From: Candidatus Heimdallarchaeota archaeon
GTDB taxonomy: Archaea > Asgardarchaeota > Heimdallarchaeia > Heimdallarchaeales > Heimdallarchaeaceae
DNA length: 48,699 nt
Reading direction: 5' to 3'
Assembly (NCBI GenBank): GCA_030608385.1
Contig: JAUWEG010000004.1
Location: forward strand, 1 to 48,699
The notes under the pieces were generated by a model that saw nothing but the letters and a program-made list of their open reading frames with translations, was not told the DNA's origin and made no database searches. The translations under genes were made by a program, and so were the position numbers. The number at the start of each line of letters is the position of its first letter. Position 1 is the stretch's first letter. Positions 30,763 through 40,309 of the stretch are shown here, in pieces.

Positions 30763-33372
30763 TTATTTCTTATGAACCCTGCTTATATGCATTTTTAAAC
30801 CTCTTTCTGTCTTAAAAGATTTCTGACATTGAGTACAGGCAAATTCTTTCTCTAAAATCTTTTCAGTTCCTATTTGCTCAGGATGTTCTTCGAGCGTCTC
30901 TGTAACTTCTTTCTGATCAAGTTGTTCTACTTCTTCATCAGTTTTTTCAAGAGTTTCCTTTTTCACTCCTGTTATCTCTTCAGTTGATTCTTCTGTTATA
31001 ACCTCAGCTTCATCAATATCTTGAACGATATAGAGTCTTCCACTAACTAATTCGATTCTTGCTGGAATTTCTTCTTGCAAAATCATATCATAAATCATTT
31101 TTTCTGCTCTATCAACTGATAATCCAATTCTTTCAGCGAATAGTTCTAACGGTATTGAACCAACTTTTGAAAGACTGGTGATGTATTTCTTTTTCATCAT
31201 CTCAAATTCTACGTTTTCGGGTAAAATACGTCCTTGAAAAGCTTTCACCAAATCCTCATAAGAACCTTCGTTAAAGACAGTTAAAACATCTGTAATTATC
31301 TTCTTAAAGGAATTATTCAAAGCCATCTCCTTAATAGCATTTGTAATAGATTCTACTGTTGCTTCTGACCCTAATGTTACCAGAGATATGGCCACACTAA
31401 GTCCATCAAACATAGTTAAAAATGAAATAATTCTTCGAGTTATAGTTTCATCTGATTCTTCCTTTTCCAATTCTTGTTTGTAAATATTGACAAGAATTCT
31501 GCATAATAATTGTAATAAATCAACACTGGCAACTCCAAAAGCACTAACCATGCGTTTCAGTCTATCTTCAACATAAGCATCTGAAGTAACAATATTCTTT
31601 TGCATGAATTTATCAATTACATCCCCTGCAATAAGTAAAGAACTTTTAACAACTAAAGAAGTTGTTTTTAGATTCTGATAAAAGCCTTTTTCTTCTTCAG
31701 AGTTAAGAGTATCTTCAAGCAAAGTGTTCAGCTTTTCGTGATAATACTCAGGCTTGTGAGCTGATAAATAGGTGATCATATCAGCTATTTTCTCTTCTGG
31801 ATTTAGCTCTCTAACTTTTATCAATCGCTTGAGTATCGTTTGAAAGATTTTATCTATTAATAGAGGATTGTTTTGCAAAGACAATAAATCAGAAAAAACA
31901 ACCTCCACTCCTGTAGCATTGCTTGTCATTGCTCTTTCAATAAAAGAAGTTATGATGTGTTCATCGACATCTAAAGAATCTAATTCTTCCAATTCAAATT
32001 GTGTAATTTGTTCAATACCAGGTAGTACAAACTGACCTTCAGCTTTTGGCTGGTAAAATTCACTATCAATACTCACGTCTTTTGGAGGTGGAGCAGGTAT
32101 TGTTTGAATAGGTTCTTCAGTATCAATTACTTCCATTTCAAACTCGTCTGTAAGAGTTTCAGATTCAGACAAATCTTCAAATATTTCAGTTTCCATTTTC
32201 TTTGGTTCATCTTCTGAAATCTCTTCTTCAAATATTGATTCTATAAGTTCTAGATCTTCCTCTTTAATTGAGATTTCAAGAGTCTTAACTTCTTCTTTTT
32301 CTTGTTTAGGTTCTCGAACCCTAAATAAACTGACAAGTTTTTCTCCTAAACCTTCAATCAAACCTTGAGGTTCAACAGTAATTGTATCTAATGAAATTTC
32401 AATACTTTTTAGAACTGTATCCAGAAATTCTTGTGTTGATTGGTTTTCTGGAGATAAATCTTCCACTAAAACAGTAACTCCTTCTTCTCTAAGAGAAGGA
32501 ACTAAATCACTGTCTTTTGTATCAATTATTACTGCATCCACACAGTCTTTAACTAATTTTGCAACACTCACAAGATTTGCTTCAAAATTTGTTTTTTGAA
32601 GTATTGTTTTTTCAATTTTGTTAATCTCATTACCAGGCCAGAATGGGGAAATAATCGCTATTTCTCCATCAGATTTTTGTAAAGTTTCTTTGAAGTGATT
32701 GGAATTGAACAAAATGAATAAAGAAACTATATCTGTTGGAATTATGATAACAGCTGATGCTGATGTGATTTTTTTTACAGCACTAGAGCTTATTTTCATT
32801 TTACTATTTTCTTCAAGATCTATTATACCGGTAATATCTTCAAGAACTTGATTTAGAGCTTTATTGTTATTCTTTGAGTTTTCTTTATTCTTTTCTAATT
32901 CAGAAGAGATTAGGAATTGACGTACTGGAATTTCCACTTCTCCTTCTTTAATATGGAAAATTCTACTCTCTTCAAATAGTGGGTAAATAAATTCACGGTT
33001 AAATATGGCTGTAGTGATGTTTTTCCATGCCTGCATGTATTCCTTATTTTTAGGTTTTATACTAGTAGCATACTTTGATATTAGGTAATTAAGTGTTGAA
33101 AGATGCAAGGGATTGTAAAATTCAAAAAATTGTCCTAAGGTTTCAAAAACTGCTAATGAATCCATACTTTTCTTAGCAATAATCTCAATTATTTTGGTGA
33201 ATTCAAGGCTGTAAAAAAGTATCTTTGAGGGATCAGCGTGATGGATTTGGAAATCACTTGAGTTATTAGCTATAATAGAATAAGGGATTATGTCATTTTG
33301 AATTATTTCTTTTGTGAAAGGACTGTCCCTATACCCCACAGAGATTATAGCTATATCGTGTTCAGAAGACAT
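30763..33372 (-). CDS. Multidomain protein: divergent CofD-like region, acidic linker, winged helix, C2H2 zinc finger
   Basis: The protein has 869 residues. Residues 1-340 resemble CofD (2-phospho-L-lactate transferase): SIIANNSSDFQIHHADPSK matches the VNTGDDFEIHG...SPD stretch, and SAVIIIPTDIVSLF, AIISPFWPGN and DSDLVPSLREEGVTVLVED match its later blocks. The Gly-rich start loop is lost (IISVGYRDSPF), so it is probably inactive. An acidic linker (about 360-450) and a helical region (about 460-720) follow. Residues about 722-784 form a winged helix (IPLELFAERIGLSVDRAEKM, then GRLYIVQD) like PCI/DDRGK1 types. The C-terminus is a C2H2 finger with Cys846, Cys849, His862 and His867. Domain calls are by eye except the finger, which is clear. 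Confidence 0.65.
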   Translation of the reverse strand: MSSEHDIAIISVGYRDSPFTKEIIQNDIIPYSIIANNSSDFQIHHADPSKILFYSLEFTKIIEIIAKKSMDSLAVFETLGQFFEFYNPLHLSTLNYLISKYATSIKPKNKEYMQAWKNITTAIFNREFIYPLFEESRIFHIKEGEVEIPVRQFLISSELEKNKENSKNNNKALNQVLEDITGIIDLEENSKMKISSSAVKKITSASAVIIIPTDIVSLFILFNSNHFKETLQKSDGEIAIISPFWPGNEINKIEKTILQKTNFEANLVSVAKLVKDCVDAVIIDTKDSDLVPSLREEGVTVLVEDLSPENQSTQEFLDTVLKSIEISLDTITVEPQGLIEGLGEKLVSLFRVREPKQEKEEVKTLEISIKEEDLELIESIFEEEISEDEPKKMETEIFEDLSESETLTDEFEMEVIDTEEPIQTIPAPPPKDVSIDSEFYQPKAEGQFVLPGIEQITQFELEELDSLDVDEHIITSFIERAMTSNATGVEVVFSDLLSLQNNPLLIDKIFQTILKRLIKVRELNPEEKIADMITYLSAHKPEYYHEKLNTLLEDTLNSEEEKGFYQNLKTTSLVVKSSLLIAGDVIDKFMQKNIVTSDAYVEDRLKRMVSAFGVASVDLLQLLCRILVNIYKQELEKEESDETITRRIISFLTMFDGLSVAISLVTLGSEATVESITNAIKEMALNNSFKKIITDVLTVFNEGSYEDLVKAFQGRILPENVEFEMMKKKYITSLSKVGSIPLELFAERIGLSVDRAEKMIYDMILQEEIPARIELVSGRLYIVQDIDEAEVITEESTEEITGVKKETLEKTDEEVEQLDQKEVTETLEEHPEQIGTEKILEKEFACTQCQKSFKTERGLKMHISRVHKK

Positions 33373-33630
33373 GAATTTGACACCAATTATGGATATGAAC
33401 TATCATTGAAATATTTATTTTACACACTTTCAATCGTACCATCATTCATAAAGATTATTATGGATTACAGTGACATAACCTTAACAAAATTAGAATTAGA
33501 CGCATTGTGGAACAATAACACCAAAACTGTTTATAAAGTGAAATATACATGAATATCTATGTAAGGCTGATTTAATTACACCCTTACAGAATAGATAGCG
33601 TAAATTGTTAATTGTTTAAAGATACACTTA

Positions 33631-36429
33631 TTATATGAAGTGTTGACTTTCGATTCTCTTTTTAATTTCGTTAACGTTTTTCAGTAAATCTTTGTTATTT
33701 TCGTTGGTAAATATATCCCAGTAATAGAACATTAATTGCTCAACCCAGCGATAGTGTTTTTCAGCCTCAGAGAAATTCGATTTATCAAGTAATGTTAAGA
33801 TATAATCGTTAAGAAGTTCAACTAGGAATAAAGGATCGGTAATCCATTCTTTTTTATCTAATAAGCTTCGAATAACGTCATTTTTATCCACGCCAAATTT
33901 CTTTAAGATTTTATCAGTAACTTTACTAGTAAGGGAATACATATACATGTTTGCTGTAACAAATAGATAATTCCAAATGTGTTCAGAGAAGTGAAACTTC
34001 TCTTTCCGACTATTTATTGTATTAAGAACCCAGCTTAGCAGTTCAATAGCTGAATTATGTTTCTCAATTTTGACTAAATGTTTAATTAAGTGCAGATACA
34101 GATATATTCCACTGTCTTTAACATCCCGTTCTTTACATATTTCAAATAGAGGTTTAATCTCATGTAACTCGCCAAGAAGATAGATAAATAATTCTAATAA
34201 AATGTCCCAATCTTTGAATTCACATAATTCACAGAGTAAATTGAGAGTTTCAACCAGATTGTACTCTTCGTCTAAATTTTCATCTATAAAAAGCTGGATA
34301 AGTTTAGATATAACACCAAATTTCCTGCTTTTATAATCTATTGATTTAGCTTTAAAAACCTCAAAATCTTGCATGAAGTTATCACTCTTAGCAACAATTC
34401 CCATAAAGGTTCGATAATATAGGCTCTCCAAAATTTTCTCTCCTTCATCTAGTTTATATGCAATTTCAACCAATTTATCGTTTAAAGCTTTTTTCTTTTC
34501 ATGGAACTCATTTGATATAGATAGGTATATCCCTTTAGTTTGCAACCAAGCATATTGATAGTAAAAATCTTTCCAAAATCTAGTATCACTTCTCTTTAGG
34601 AAATCTTCAATTAATGCTTGGAAGAAATCGTGCATTGTTTCAGATGATACATTAACGCTATAAGCATGAGTAATTAATTTTAATAATGGATTCAAATTAT
34701 CAACTTCTCTCAGAGAGAGATCAAAGATGGTTATAGGATCTGCTTGAAAAATTTGCAAAATATCTGGAATTTTCAGGAAATCAAATGAAGTCTTCAGTTT
34801 CATTGCTGAATCTAAGATTTTAACTTTTAGATCTCTAAAACCACCTTCTTGGAGATAAAATCGGAATAGGTTTAATTGTGGTTTTTTCTCAGGCAGGTAA
34901 ATAATAGCTTTAGAAGCAGGACAATTGATAGCTCTTTGAATTTTAAGTAAAACTTCTTCTATTTCTTCAATTTCATTCATTGTACTTTTTCTTTCATCTG
35001 ATAATAAACCAATAACTGAATAATAGGGAGATAAAGTTGAGTGCAATGACTGATATTCTGCAGAATCTACTTTGAAATCTTCTTTCATAAGAAGCATTAT
35101 TCTTTCATTTTCTATCTCTAAATCAAGAACGAAAAAACACCGTTCTTCTTCAACAGTAAATCCTTCGATTTTCAGTGATTTTTCATATATATAACTATAT
35201 GAAGCTTTTTCGATGATTCTTAGAAACTGTGAATAAGAAGTTGTAGGAAAATTATTGGTACTAGGGCTCATGACCTGTAAATGCGATTGTTTCTTGAGAT
35301 CATCAGTGTTTATTGTAATAGATTTTACACTAAATGGATCAAATAGAGGATTGAAAGACATAAAATAAAAAATCAAACTAGAAATCTCTGTAATTTTATG
35401 CTTTATAAGAGATTCAATTTCAGAATACTTTTTCTCTTTAGCAAACTGAAGTGCATTTTCCATTAAGTTTTGAGCTTTCTTGAAGTCGTTAATGTTATGA
35501 AAGGCATCTGACAGTTTTTGACACAAAAATAAGTACTTTTCCTCATCATTCCATCTGGAAGATTGTAGCAGCAAATCTGCAAATTGATACAAGATTTCAG
35601 GTTCTACAAGCATAAGGGATTTGGCAAACAAAACATCAAGATTATTCAGCATTTCAGAAAATAAGTGGGAAGCTGAACCCAACTGTATTAAAAAGCTATA
35701 AATGTCATTCTTAATCTCATCAAGCTTTTCTTTAGTATAGGGGAGATCTAAAGAATTCATCACTGTCAGAAGATAAACAATAACAAGAAAAATAGAATGA
35801 ACATCTTTTAGAGAGTTTTTTAGAACGTCAAACCATTTAAGAGTAGAGTCAAATCCTTTGATATATTCATCTGTTTCCCAATAGGTTCTAGATTGTAGCT
35901 CAAGAACTATTGTTGCATTTTCAAAGAAAAACTCAGGATGTTTTTGGATTTTCTTAATCTCTTTGAGGACTTTCTTGTAGTTTCGTCTTTTGTAATAATC
36001 AAAAGCTAGTTGAACCCTTATTCCAATTTCAATATCAATAATTTTGATTCTTTTAGCTAAGGAAAGAGCGTTTTCAAGATATTCTAACTGCGATTCTTCC
36101 TTGTAATTTGCTATCTGAGCATTCAGTAGTAGTGTTTTCATCTTAGTAAAGTCATCTTTCCAATTACTTGCGAGACTATAGAGTACATCACATATTTCTT
36201 CTGCTGATTCGATTTGACCATTGGTTAAAGCTTCTTGTCCTTTTAGAGCTAGATTAATAGAAAGAGTTTCTTTATCATTATCAAACTCAATATTATATCT
36301 AGTTGCAATTTGAGAAAGCTCTTCATCATAGTCTTTCTCTAATTTCTTAATATCTTTGTGCCTACTCTCTTCTGGGGACAATTTACTATAACCTTCCAAC
36401 AAATGAACTTCCAGATGTATGTTTATCAA
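33631..36429 (-). CDS. Large helical-repeat protein, uncharacterised
   Basis: TTG 36429 opens a 932-residue frame (no ATG comes before about residue 94). The N-terminal 350 residues are TPR-like pairs of helices (for example LEYLENALSLAKRIKIIDIE and VQLAFDYYKRRNYKKVLKEI). A strand-rich middle (about 380-560) contains AIIYLPEKKPQLNLF, then a VNVSSETMHDFFQALIEDFL stretch. This reads like the end of a Ras fold (SAK position SSE) and might be another degenerate domain. The C-terminal 350 residues are helical again. It has no enzyme motif. It is divergent from an acyl-CoA synthetase gene. Probably a scaffold; function unknown. Confidence 0.55.
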   Translation of the reverse strand: MINIHLEVHLLEGYSKLSPEESRHKDIKKLEKDYDEELSQIATRYNIEFDNDKETLSINLALKGQEALTNGQIESAEEICDVLYSLASNWKDDFTKMKTLLLNAQIANYKEESQLEYLENALSLAKRIKIIDIEIGIRVQLAFDYYKRRNYKKVLKEIKKIQKHPEFFFENATIVLELQSRTYWETDEYIKGFDSTLKWFDVLKNSLKDVHSIFLVIVYLLTVMNSLDLPYTKEKLDEIKNDIYSFLIQLGSASHLFSEMLNNLDVLFAKSLMLVEPEILYQFADLLLQSSRWNDEEKYLFLCQKLSDAFHNINDFKKAQNLMENALQFAKEKKYSEIESLIKHKITEISSLIFYFMSFNPLFDPFSVKSITINTDDLKKQSHLQVMSPSTNNFPTTSYSQFLRIIEKASYSYIYEKSLKIEGFTVEEERCFFVLDLEIENERIMLLMKEDFKVDSAEYQSLHSTLSPYYSVIGLLSDERKSTMNEIEEIEEVLLKIQRAINCPASKAIIYLPEKKPQLNLFRFYLQEGGFRDLKVKILDSAMKLKTSFDFLKIPDILQIFQADPITIFDLSLREVDNLNPLLKLITHAYSVNVSSETMHDFFQALIEDFLKRSDTRFWKDFYYQYAWLQTKGIYLSISNEFHEKKKALNDKLVEIAYKLDEGEKILESLYYRTFMGIVAKSDNFMQDFEVFKAKSIDYKSRKFGVISKLIQLFIDENLDEEYNLVETLNLLCELCEFKDWDILLELFIYLLGELHEIKPLFEICKERDVKDSGIYLYLHLIKHLVKIEKHNSAIELLSWVLNTINSRKEKFHFSEHIWNYLFVTANMYMYSLTSKVTDKILKKFGVDKNDVIRSLLDKKEWITDPLFLVELLNDYILTLLDKSNFSEAEKHYRWVEQLMFYYWDIFTNENNKDLLKNVNEIKKRIESQHFI

Positions 36430-36517
36430 CGTTTTCTTTCAACAAAATAGGTAACAAAAAGGTTACACGCAATAAAGTTCATTAATGTACCAAACAAAAA
36501 ATGATTAGTGGTTCAGA

Positions 36518-38125
36518 ATGGATGAGTCAAGCTGGAGAGAAAGAATACCTTTGAAAATAAACTATCCAGATAAATCAGTATTAGAATATTTCGTGGAAAT
36601 TTCAGCAGGTTTTGACGATAATAAGATTCTTTTCAAAGAGGGATCAAAGGTTTATACAGCTAAAGAGATAATTGAAAAAACCAACAAATTAGCCTATTTT
36701 TTAGATGCAAATGCTATAGAAAAGGACGAAACAGTGGCTATTTTGCTACCTAATTCAATTGGTATGGTTATCTCGATTTTTGCATCTTTTCAAGTAGGAG
36801 CAAAAGTTACTCTAATTAATACTCGATTGTCTCAAAGAGAGATTGCTTTTCAATTAAGAGACTCTGAATCAAAGGTTTTAATAACAGATTTTTCTTTTTG
36901 CGATAAAGTTTCTGAAATAGTTAGTCAATATCAATTTAAAGCAAAGATTCTTGTCAACGACCCTGAAGAATCAGAAAAAGATATCACTCCAAGTCAAGAT
37001 TCTGATCTGGTATTATTATCAAGCATTCTTAGGAAAGAGGAAAAACTAACAGAAATAAGAAGTAAAGAGTCAGACCTAGCATTTCTTCTCTATACAGGCG
37101 GAACTTCAGGAAAAGCTAAAGCTGTGATGCTAACTCACTCTAATGTTCTCGCAAATGCTCTTCAGTTTAATGAATGGGCAAAGGAAATACCACAAGAATT
37201 TACTGGTTGCGTTGTTTCTGCTCTACCAATGTGTCACAGTTTTGGTTTGCAATGCAGTTTCTTAGCTCCACTTTTTAGGGGAGAAATGATTGTCATAATC
37301 CCCAAATTTGATCCAAAGAGCTTACTCAAATTAATGGCAGAGGAAAAGGCAACATCTTTTTACGGTGTTCCAACAATGTACATAGCTCTTCTTCGGTCAA
37401 AAATAAAGAGTTATGACTTAGAGAGTCTCAAAGTTTGCGTTTCTGGAGGATCAGCATTACCCAAAGAGGTTCATGAAGAGTTCAGGAGAAAGACATCTAT
37501 TGAGATTACGGAAGGTTATGGGTTAACTGAATGTAGTCCTGTTACTCATATCAATCCTTACGGTAAAGCGATTGTCAATTCCATAGGTAAACCTCTCACC
37601 GACACATTGGCCCGATTGGTTGATTCTGAAACTCTCGATGAAGTAGAAGAGGGTAAAGTTGGTGAAATTGTCATTTTAGGTCCTCAAGTTATGAAAGGAT
37701 ACTTTGGTAAAGGTTTAGAATCTTCCAATGTTTTTACTTCAGATGGATGGCTAAAAACTGGTGACTTAGCGCGAATAGATTCTGAGGGATATTTCTTTAT
37801 TGTAGACAGATCCAAAGATGTTATCAATTCTGGTGGACTTAAAGTTTATCCCAGAGAAGTAGAAGAAGAACTCTACAAGCACCCAGGAGTTTCACTTGCA
37901 ACTGTTATACCCGTTCCAGATGATTATTTTGGAGAAGTAGGGAAGGCTTTCATTGTTGCAAAAGAAGGTCAAAAAATCACTGAAGATGAAATGAGAGAAT
38001 TCTGTATCAATAGATCCATAACCAAGTACAAAATTCCAAAAACTTTCGAATTTGTCGATTCTTTACCATTAAGCGCAGCAGGTAAAGTTCTTAAAAGAGA
38101 ATTAATCAAAAGAGAATCTAAATAG
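36518..38125 (+). CDS. AMP-binding acyl-CoA synthetase (fatty-acid CoA ligase type)
   Basis: This 535-residue enzyme activates a carboxylic acid with ATP and joins it to CoA. The P-loop is YTGGTSGKAKAV (about 191-202). EGYGLTECSP lies near 330, LKTGDLARIDSEGYFFIVDRSKD near 414-436, and the C-terminal GKVLKRELI, with the catalytic Lys, near 520. All core motifs are intact and length is standard. The chain length of the substrate cannot be read from sequence, though the fold is closest to the medium/long-chain fatty acid group. ATG 36518 is used; the divergent promoter lies in 36430-36517. A TPR gene follows 78 bases downstream. Confidence 0.92.
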   Translation: MDESSWRERIPLKINYPDKSVLEYFVEISAGFDDNKILFKEGSKVYTAKEIIEKTNKLAYFLDANAIEKDETVAILLPNSIGMVISIFASFQVGAKVTLINTRLSQREIAFQLRDSESKVLITDFSFCDKVSEIVSQYQFKAKILVNDPEESEKDITPSQDSDLVLLSSILRKEEKLTEIRSKESDLAFLLYTGGTSGKAKAVMLTHSNVLANALQFNEWAKEIPQEFTGCVVSALPMCHSFGLQCSFLAPLFRGEMIVIIPKFDPKSLLKLMAEEKATSFYGVPTMYIALLRSKIKSYDLESLKVCVSGGSALPKEVHEEFRRKTSIEITEGYGLTECSPVTHINPYGKAIVNSIGKPLTDTLARLVDSETLDEVEEGKVGEIVILGPQVMKGYFGKGLESSNVFTSDGWLKTGDLARIDSEGYFFIVDRSKDVINSGGLKVYPREVEEELYKHPGVSLATVIPVPDDYFGEVGKAFIVAKEGQKITEDEMREFCINRSITKYKIPKTFEFVDSLPLSAAGKVLKRELIKRESK

Positions 38126-38203
38126 TTATCTTACAACTGATTTTTCTTAAAATTCATTAAAAAGTTTTTTAAATCGAGATATTAATACAATCAAGGTGGT
38201 TTC

Positions 38204-39115
38204 TTGGGGTTGGAAACAGGGGAGGATAAAAAAAAGTACGAGATTGAGTTACTCGAAAGCTTAATTGAAAATAGTCTATATGAGGAAGCTCTATCTTATC
38301 TAACTAGAGCAATAACAAGATATGACGATATTAGTCTAAAATATCTTAAAGGAAAAGTCTATTATTTAATGGGTAAATTCGATGATTCAATCACTGAATT
38401 GTCCAGTGTTATCGCTGAAGATTCTGATTACTGGGAAGCATATGAACTTCTAGGAGAGATTTATAGAATTCGAAATCAAACTGAGATTGCTGAAAATTAT
38501 TATTTTAAGTCTACATCTCTGAACACGAGAGCAACCCAATCTTGGCTTGGAAGAGGAAAACTGGCAATGGCTCGGGGAGAGTATCAAGTAGCTGTACTAA
38601 GTTTTGAAACATATTTGAGAACTAAGAGAGAAGACATTTTAGTTTGGAGGTTATTAGGAAAAAGCTATAAGGAGCTTGAAAATTTCGTTTCCGCAACTGA
38701 TGCTTACAATGAAGCTATTGAGCTTGAACCTACTAATCAGGACCTTTATGAAGAACTTGGTGATCTCTATCACTTCATGGGACATTATGATATAGCTAAG
38801 GAGAAATATCTCCAAGCATTACAAGTAGAAGAAAAAACACGACCTGTGAACGCGTCAATCTATAATAAACTATCAAAACTATATTTAGCTGAAGGTAACA
38901 TACAGAAAGCATTCAATCTATGCAATGAATTACTAACTTTATCAAAAGAAAATGATGAAGCATTATTCATTTCCGGTCAAGCTCTGATCAAAATGGGTCA
39001 AAAATATGAGGGAACTGTTAGAGTAAAGAAAGCCTATAAAATCTCTAATAATCAAGAATACAAGGATTATCTAAACAAACTTGATGAAGAACTGTATGGT
39101 CCCAAATATGTTTAA
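38204..39115 (+). CDS. TPR repeat protein
   Basis: The 303-residue protein starts at TTG 38204, 5 bases after AAGGTGGT. It is built of about seven or eight TPR units (e.g. DDSITELSSVIAEDSDYWEA, ATDAYNEAIELEPTNQDLYE). It resembles the TPR protein at 18103 in unit layout but has its own N-terminus, MGLETGEDKKKY. A protein-binding scaffold; the partner is unknown. Confidence 0.87.
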   Translation: MGLETGEDKKKYEIELLESLIENSLYEEALSYLTRAITRYDDISLKYLKGKVYYLMGKFDDSITELSSVIAEDSDYWEAYELLGEIYRIRNQTEIAENYYFKSTSLNTRATQSWLGRGKLAMARGEYQVAVLSFETYLRTKREDILVWRLLGKSYKELENFVSATDAYNEAIELEPTNQDLYEELGDLYHFMGHYDIAKEKYLQALQVEEKTRPVNASIYNKLSKLYLAEGNIQKAFNLCNELLTLSKENDEALFISGQALIKMGQKYEGTVRVKKAYKISNNQEYKDYLNKLDEELYGPKYV

Positions 39116-39164
39116 CACAAATTTTTAGAAGGAGATTTATACCCCTTCAAATATCTAGACAATA

Positions 39165-39896
39165 ATGGAAGAGTTTGAGAGTTTCTTTAAGGCATCTGAA
39201 ACTAGAATCGCTAGATTAGGATACATGATATGGGACATTTATACTTGTCCAGAAATAATGATCATAGACAACCTTGGTGCCTCCTTCAGATGTTCTTATG
39301 ACTTGCATACAACCGTTTTTGGACCTCCTAATAAAGAAATACTAGAAAATTTCAACCCAAAGGGACAATTTAGTCTTTCTTTTGATATAGAATGGAGGGA
39401 ACTCATTGAAGACTATTTCACAAAGTTCATTCCCATGGATAAATCTGTACAGAGTAAAAATATTAATACATTTGTTTGCATGGAACTAGATAGAGAAAAT
39501 TTCATTCCACAAAAGGTATATCAATCTAGAAAATTGCTCCTAGAAGATGCCAAACTTCTTGGTTTAAAACGCAGAATTCTCTTTTCTCAAGGATTAGGAG
39601 GAGTTGGAATAATAGAAAACAATGAATTAATTGGATGTGCTTTCACTCCTCATTATGTACAAAATGACCGATTCTCATTTGCAATAATTAGAGGAGTTTG
39701 GGTCAGTAACAAAAACCGTAACCGAGGTATGGGCTCTGATTTAAGCTCAAAAATGTGTGAAATTATTTTTGATAAAGGAATTGAAAAAATAACTCTTTGG
39801 GTTGAGGAAACAAATCTACCAGCAGTACGAATCTATGAGAAACTTAAATTCAAAATAGTTGAAAAAGTGCACGGAGTAGACTGTGTGAAAAAGTGA
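39165..39896 (+). CDS. GNAT-family N-acetyltransferase
   Basis: The 243-residue protein has a C-terminal GNAT core (about 150-243). It includes strand GVGIIENNELIGCAF, then RGVWVSNKNRNRGMGSDLSSKM, where NRGMGS is the acetyl-CoA loop, then ITLWVEETNLPAVRIYEKLKFKIVE. The NxPAxxxYxKLxF ending is diagnostic. The first 140 residues are a separate helical and strand-rich segment of unknown fold. Acetyl acceptor unknown. It precedes the ATP synthase region but faces the minus-strand subunit F gene end to end, so it is not part of that operon. Confidence 0.8.
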   Translation: MEEFESFFKASETRIARLGYMIWDIYTCPEIMIIDNLGASFRCSYDLHTTVFGPPNKEILENFNPKGQFSLSFDIEWRELIEDYFTKFIPMDKSVQSKNINTFVCMELDRENFIPQKVYQSRKLLLEDAKLLGLKRRILFSQGLGGVGIIENNELIGCAFTPHYVQNDRFSFAIIRGVWVSNKNRNRGMGSDLSSKMCEIIFDKGIEKITLWVEETNLPAVRIYEKLKFKIVEKVHGVDCVKK

Positions 39897-39906
39897 GAAA
39901 TAAGTT

Positions 39907-40218
39907 CTAATAACCTATAAATTTTCTAAATTTTGTTTCTAATTCTCTAGGATTAATTTTCGCATTAACATCCGAAAGAACAATTATTGGTGTTGCATTT
40001 TCTAATCTAATGTGTTCAAGAGTATCCTCGATTCCAATTATCGCAGAAGCAGAAAGAATAATCAAAGAATAGTTTTCTTGCAAAGTTTCTTCCAGTTTTT
40101 CAAGCGTTTCTTCAGGTGTAAATACTTCCTGACCTGGAACACCTATTAAGTTAAAACCTCTTACAGTTTCTCTAGCACCAATAACGAATGCTTTCTTTGA
40201 TGACTCCAGATTTGACAT
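39907..40218 (-). CDS. atpF: A-type ATP synthase subunit F
   Basis: This 103-residue protein forms part of the central stalk of the A1 motor. KKAFVIGARETVRGFNLIGV starts it, followed by SLIILSASAI and TPIIVLSD, matching the Rossmann-like F subunit (NtpG/AtpF); length is normal. It is on the opposite strand to the other subunits, divergent from subunit A with 91 bases between. In most archaea F lies in the same operon (order ...E, C, F, A, B, D), so this arrangement is unusual. Confidence 0.85.
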   Translation of the reverse strand: MSNLESSKKAFVIGARETVRGFNLIGVPGQEVFTPEETLEKLEETLQENYSLIILSASAIIGIEDTLEHIRLENATPIIVLSDVNAKINPRELETKFRKFIGY

Positions 40219-40254
40219 TGAAAATACAATCTATTTATTTGTTTAAAGTTTTGT

Positions 40255-40296
40255 GCTATAAATATGGTCAGTGAGTAAACTATTTATTATATAAAT
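40255..40296. promoter_or_regulatory. Divergent promoter of atpF and atpA
   Basis: On the plus strand TTATATAAAT at about 40287-40296 lies about 20 bases before ATG 40310, suggesting a leaderless or nearly leaderless atpA mRNA. On the minus strand ATATTTATAG at about 40255-40265 lies about 40 bases before ATG 40218. Positional evidence only. Confidence 0.45.
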
Positions 40297-40309
40297 TCCA
40301 ATTGCACAA

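Noticed and set aside
33298-33552. An 84-codon plus-strand frame at the promoter side of the 869-residue protein
   Set aside because: It overlaps the start of the real minus-strand gene and its composition (many aromatic residues, no motif) looks like a chance frame in the promoter gap.
33373-33630. Possible RNA gene in the longest gene-free stretch
   Set aside because: No tRNA-like fold or GC-rich structure is seen; it is AT-rich and promoter-like.
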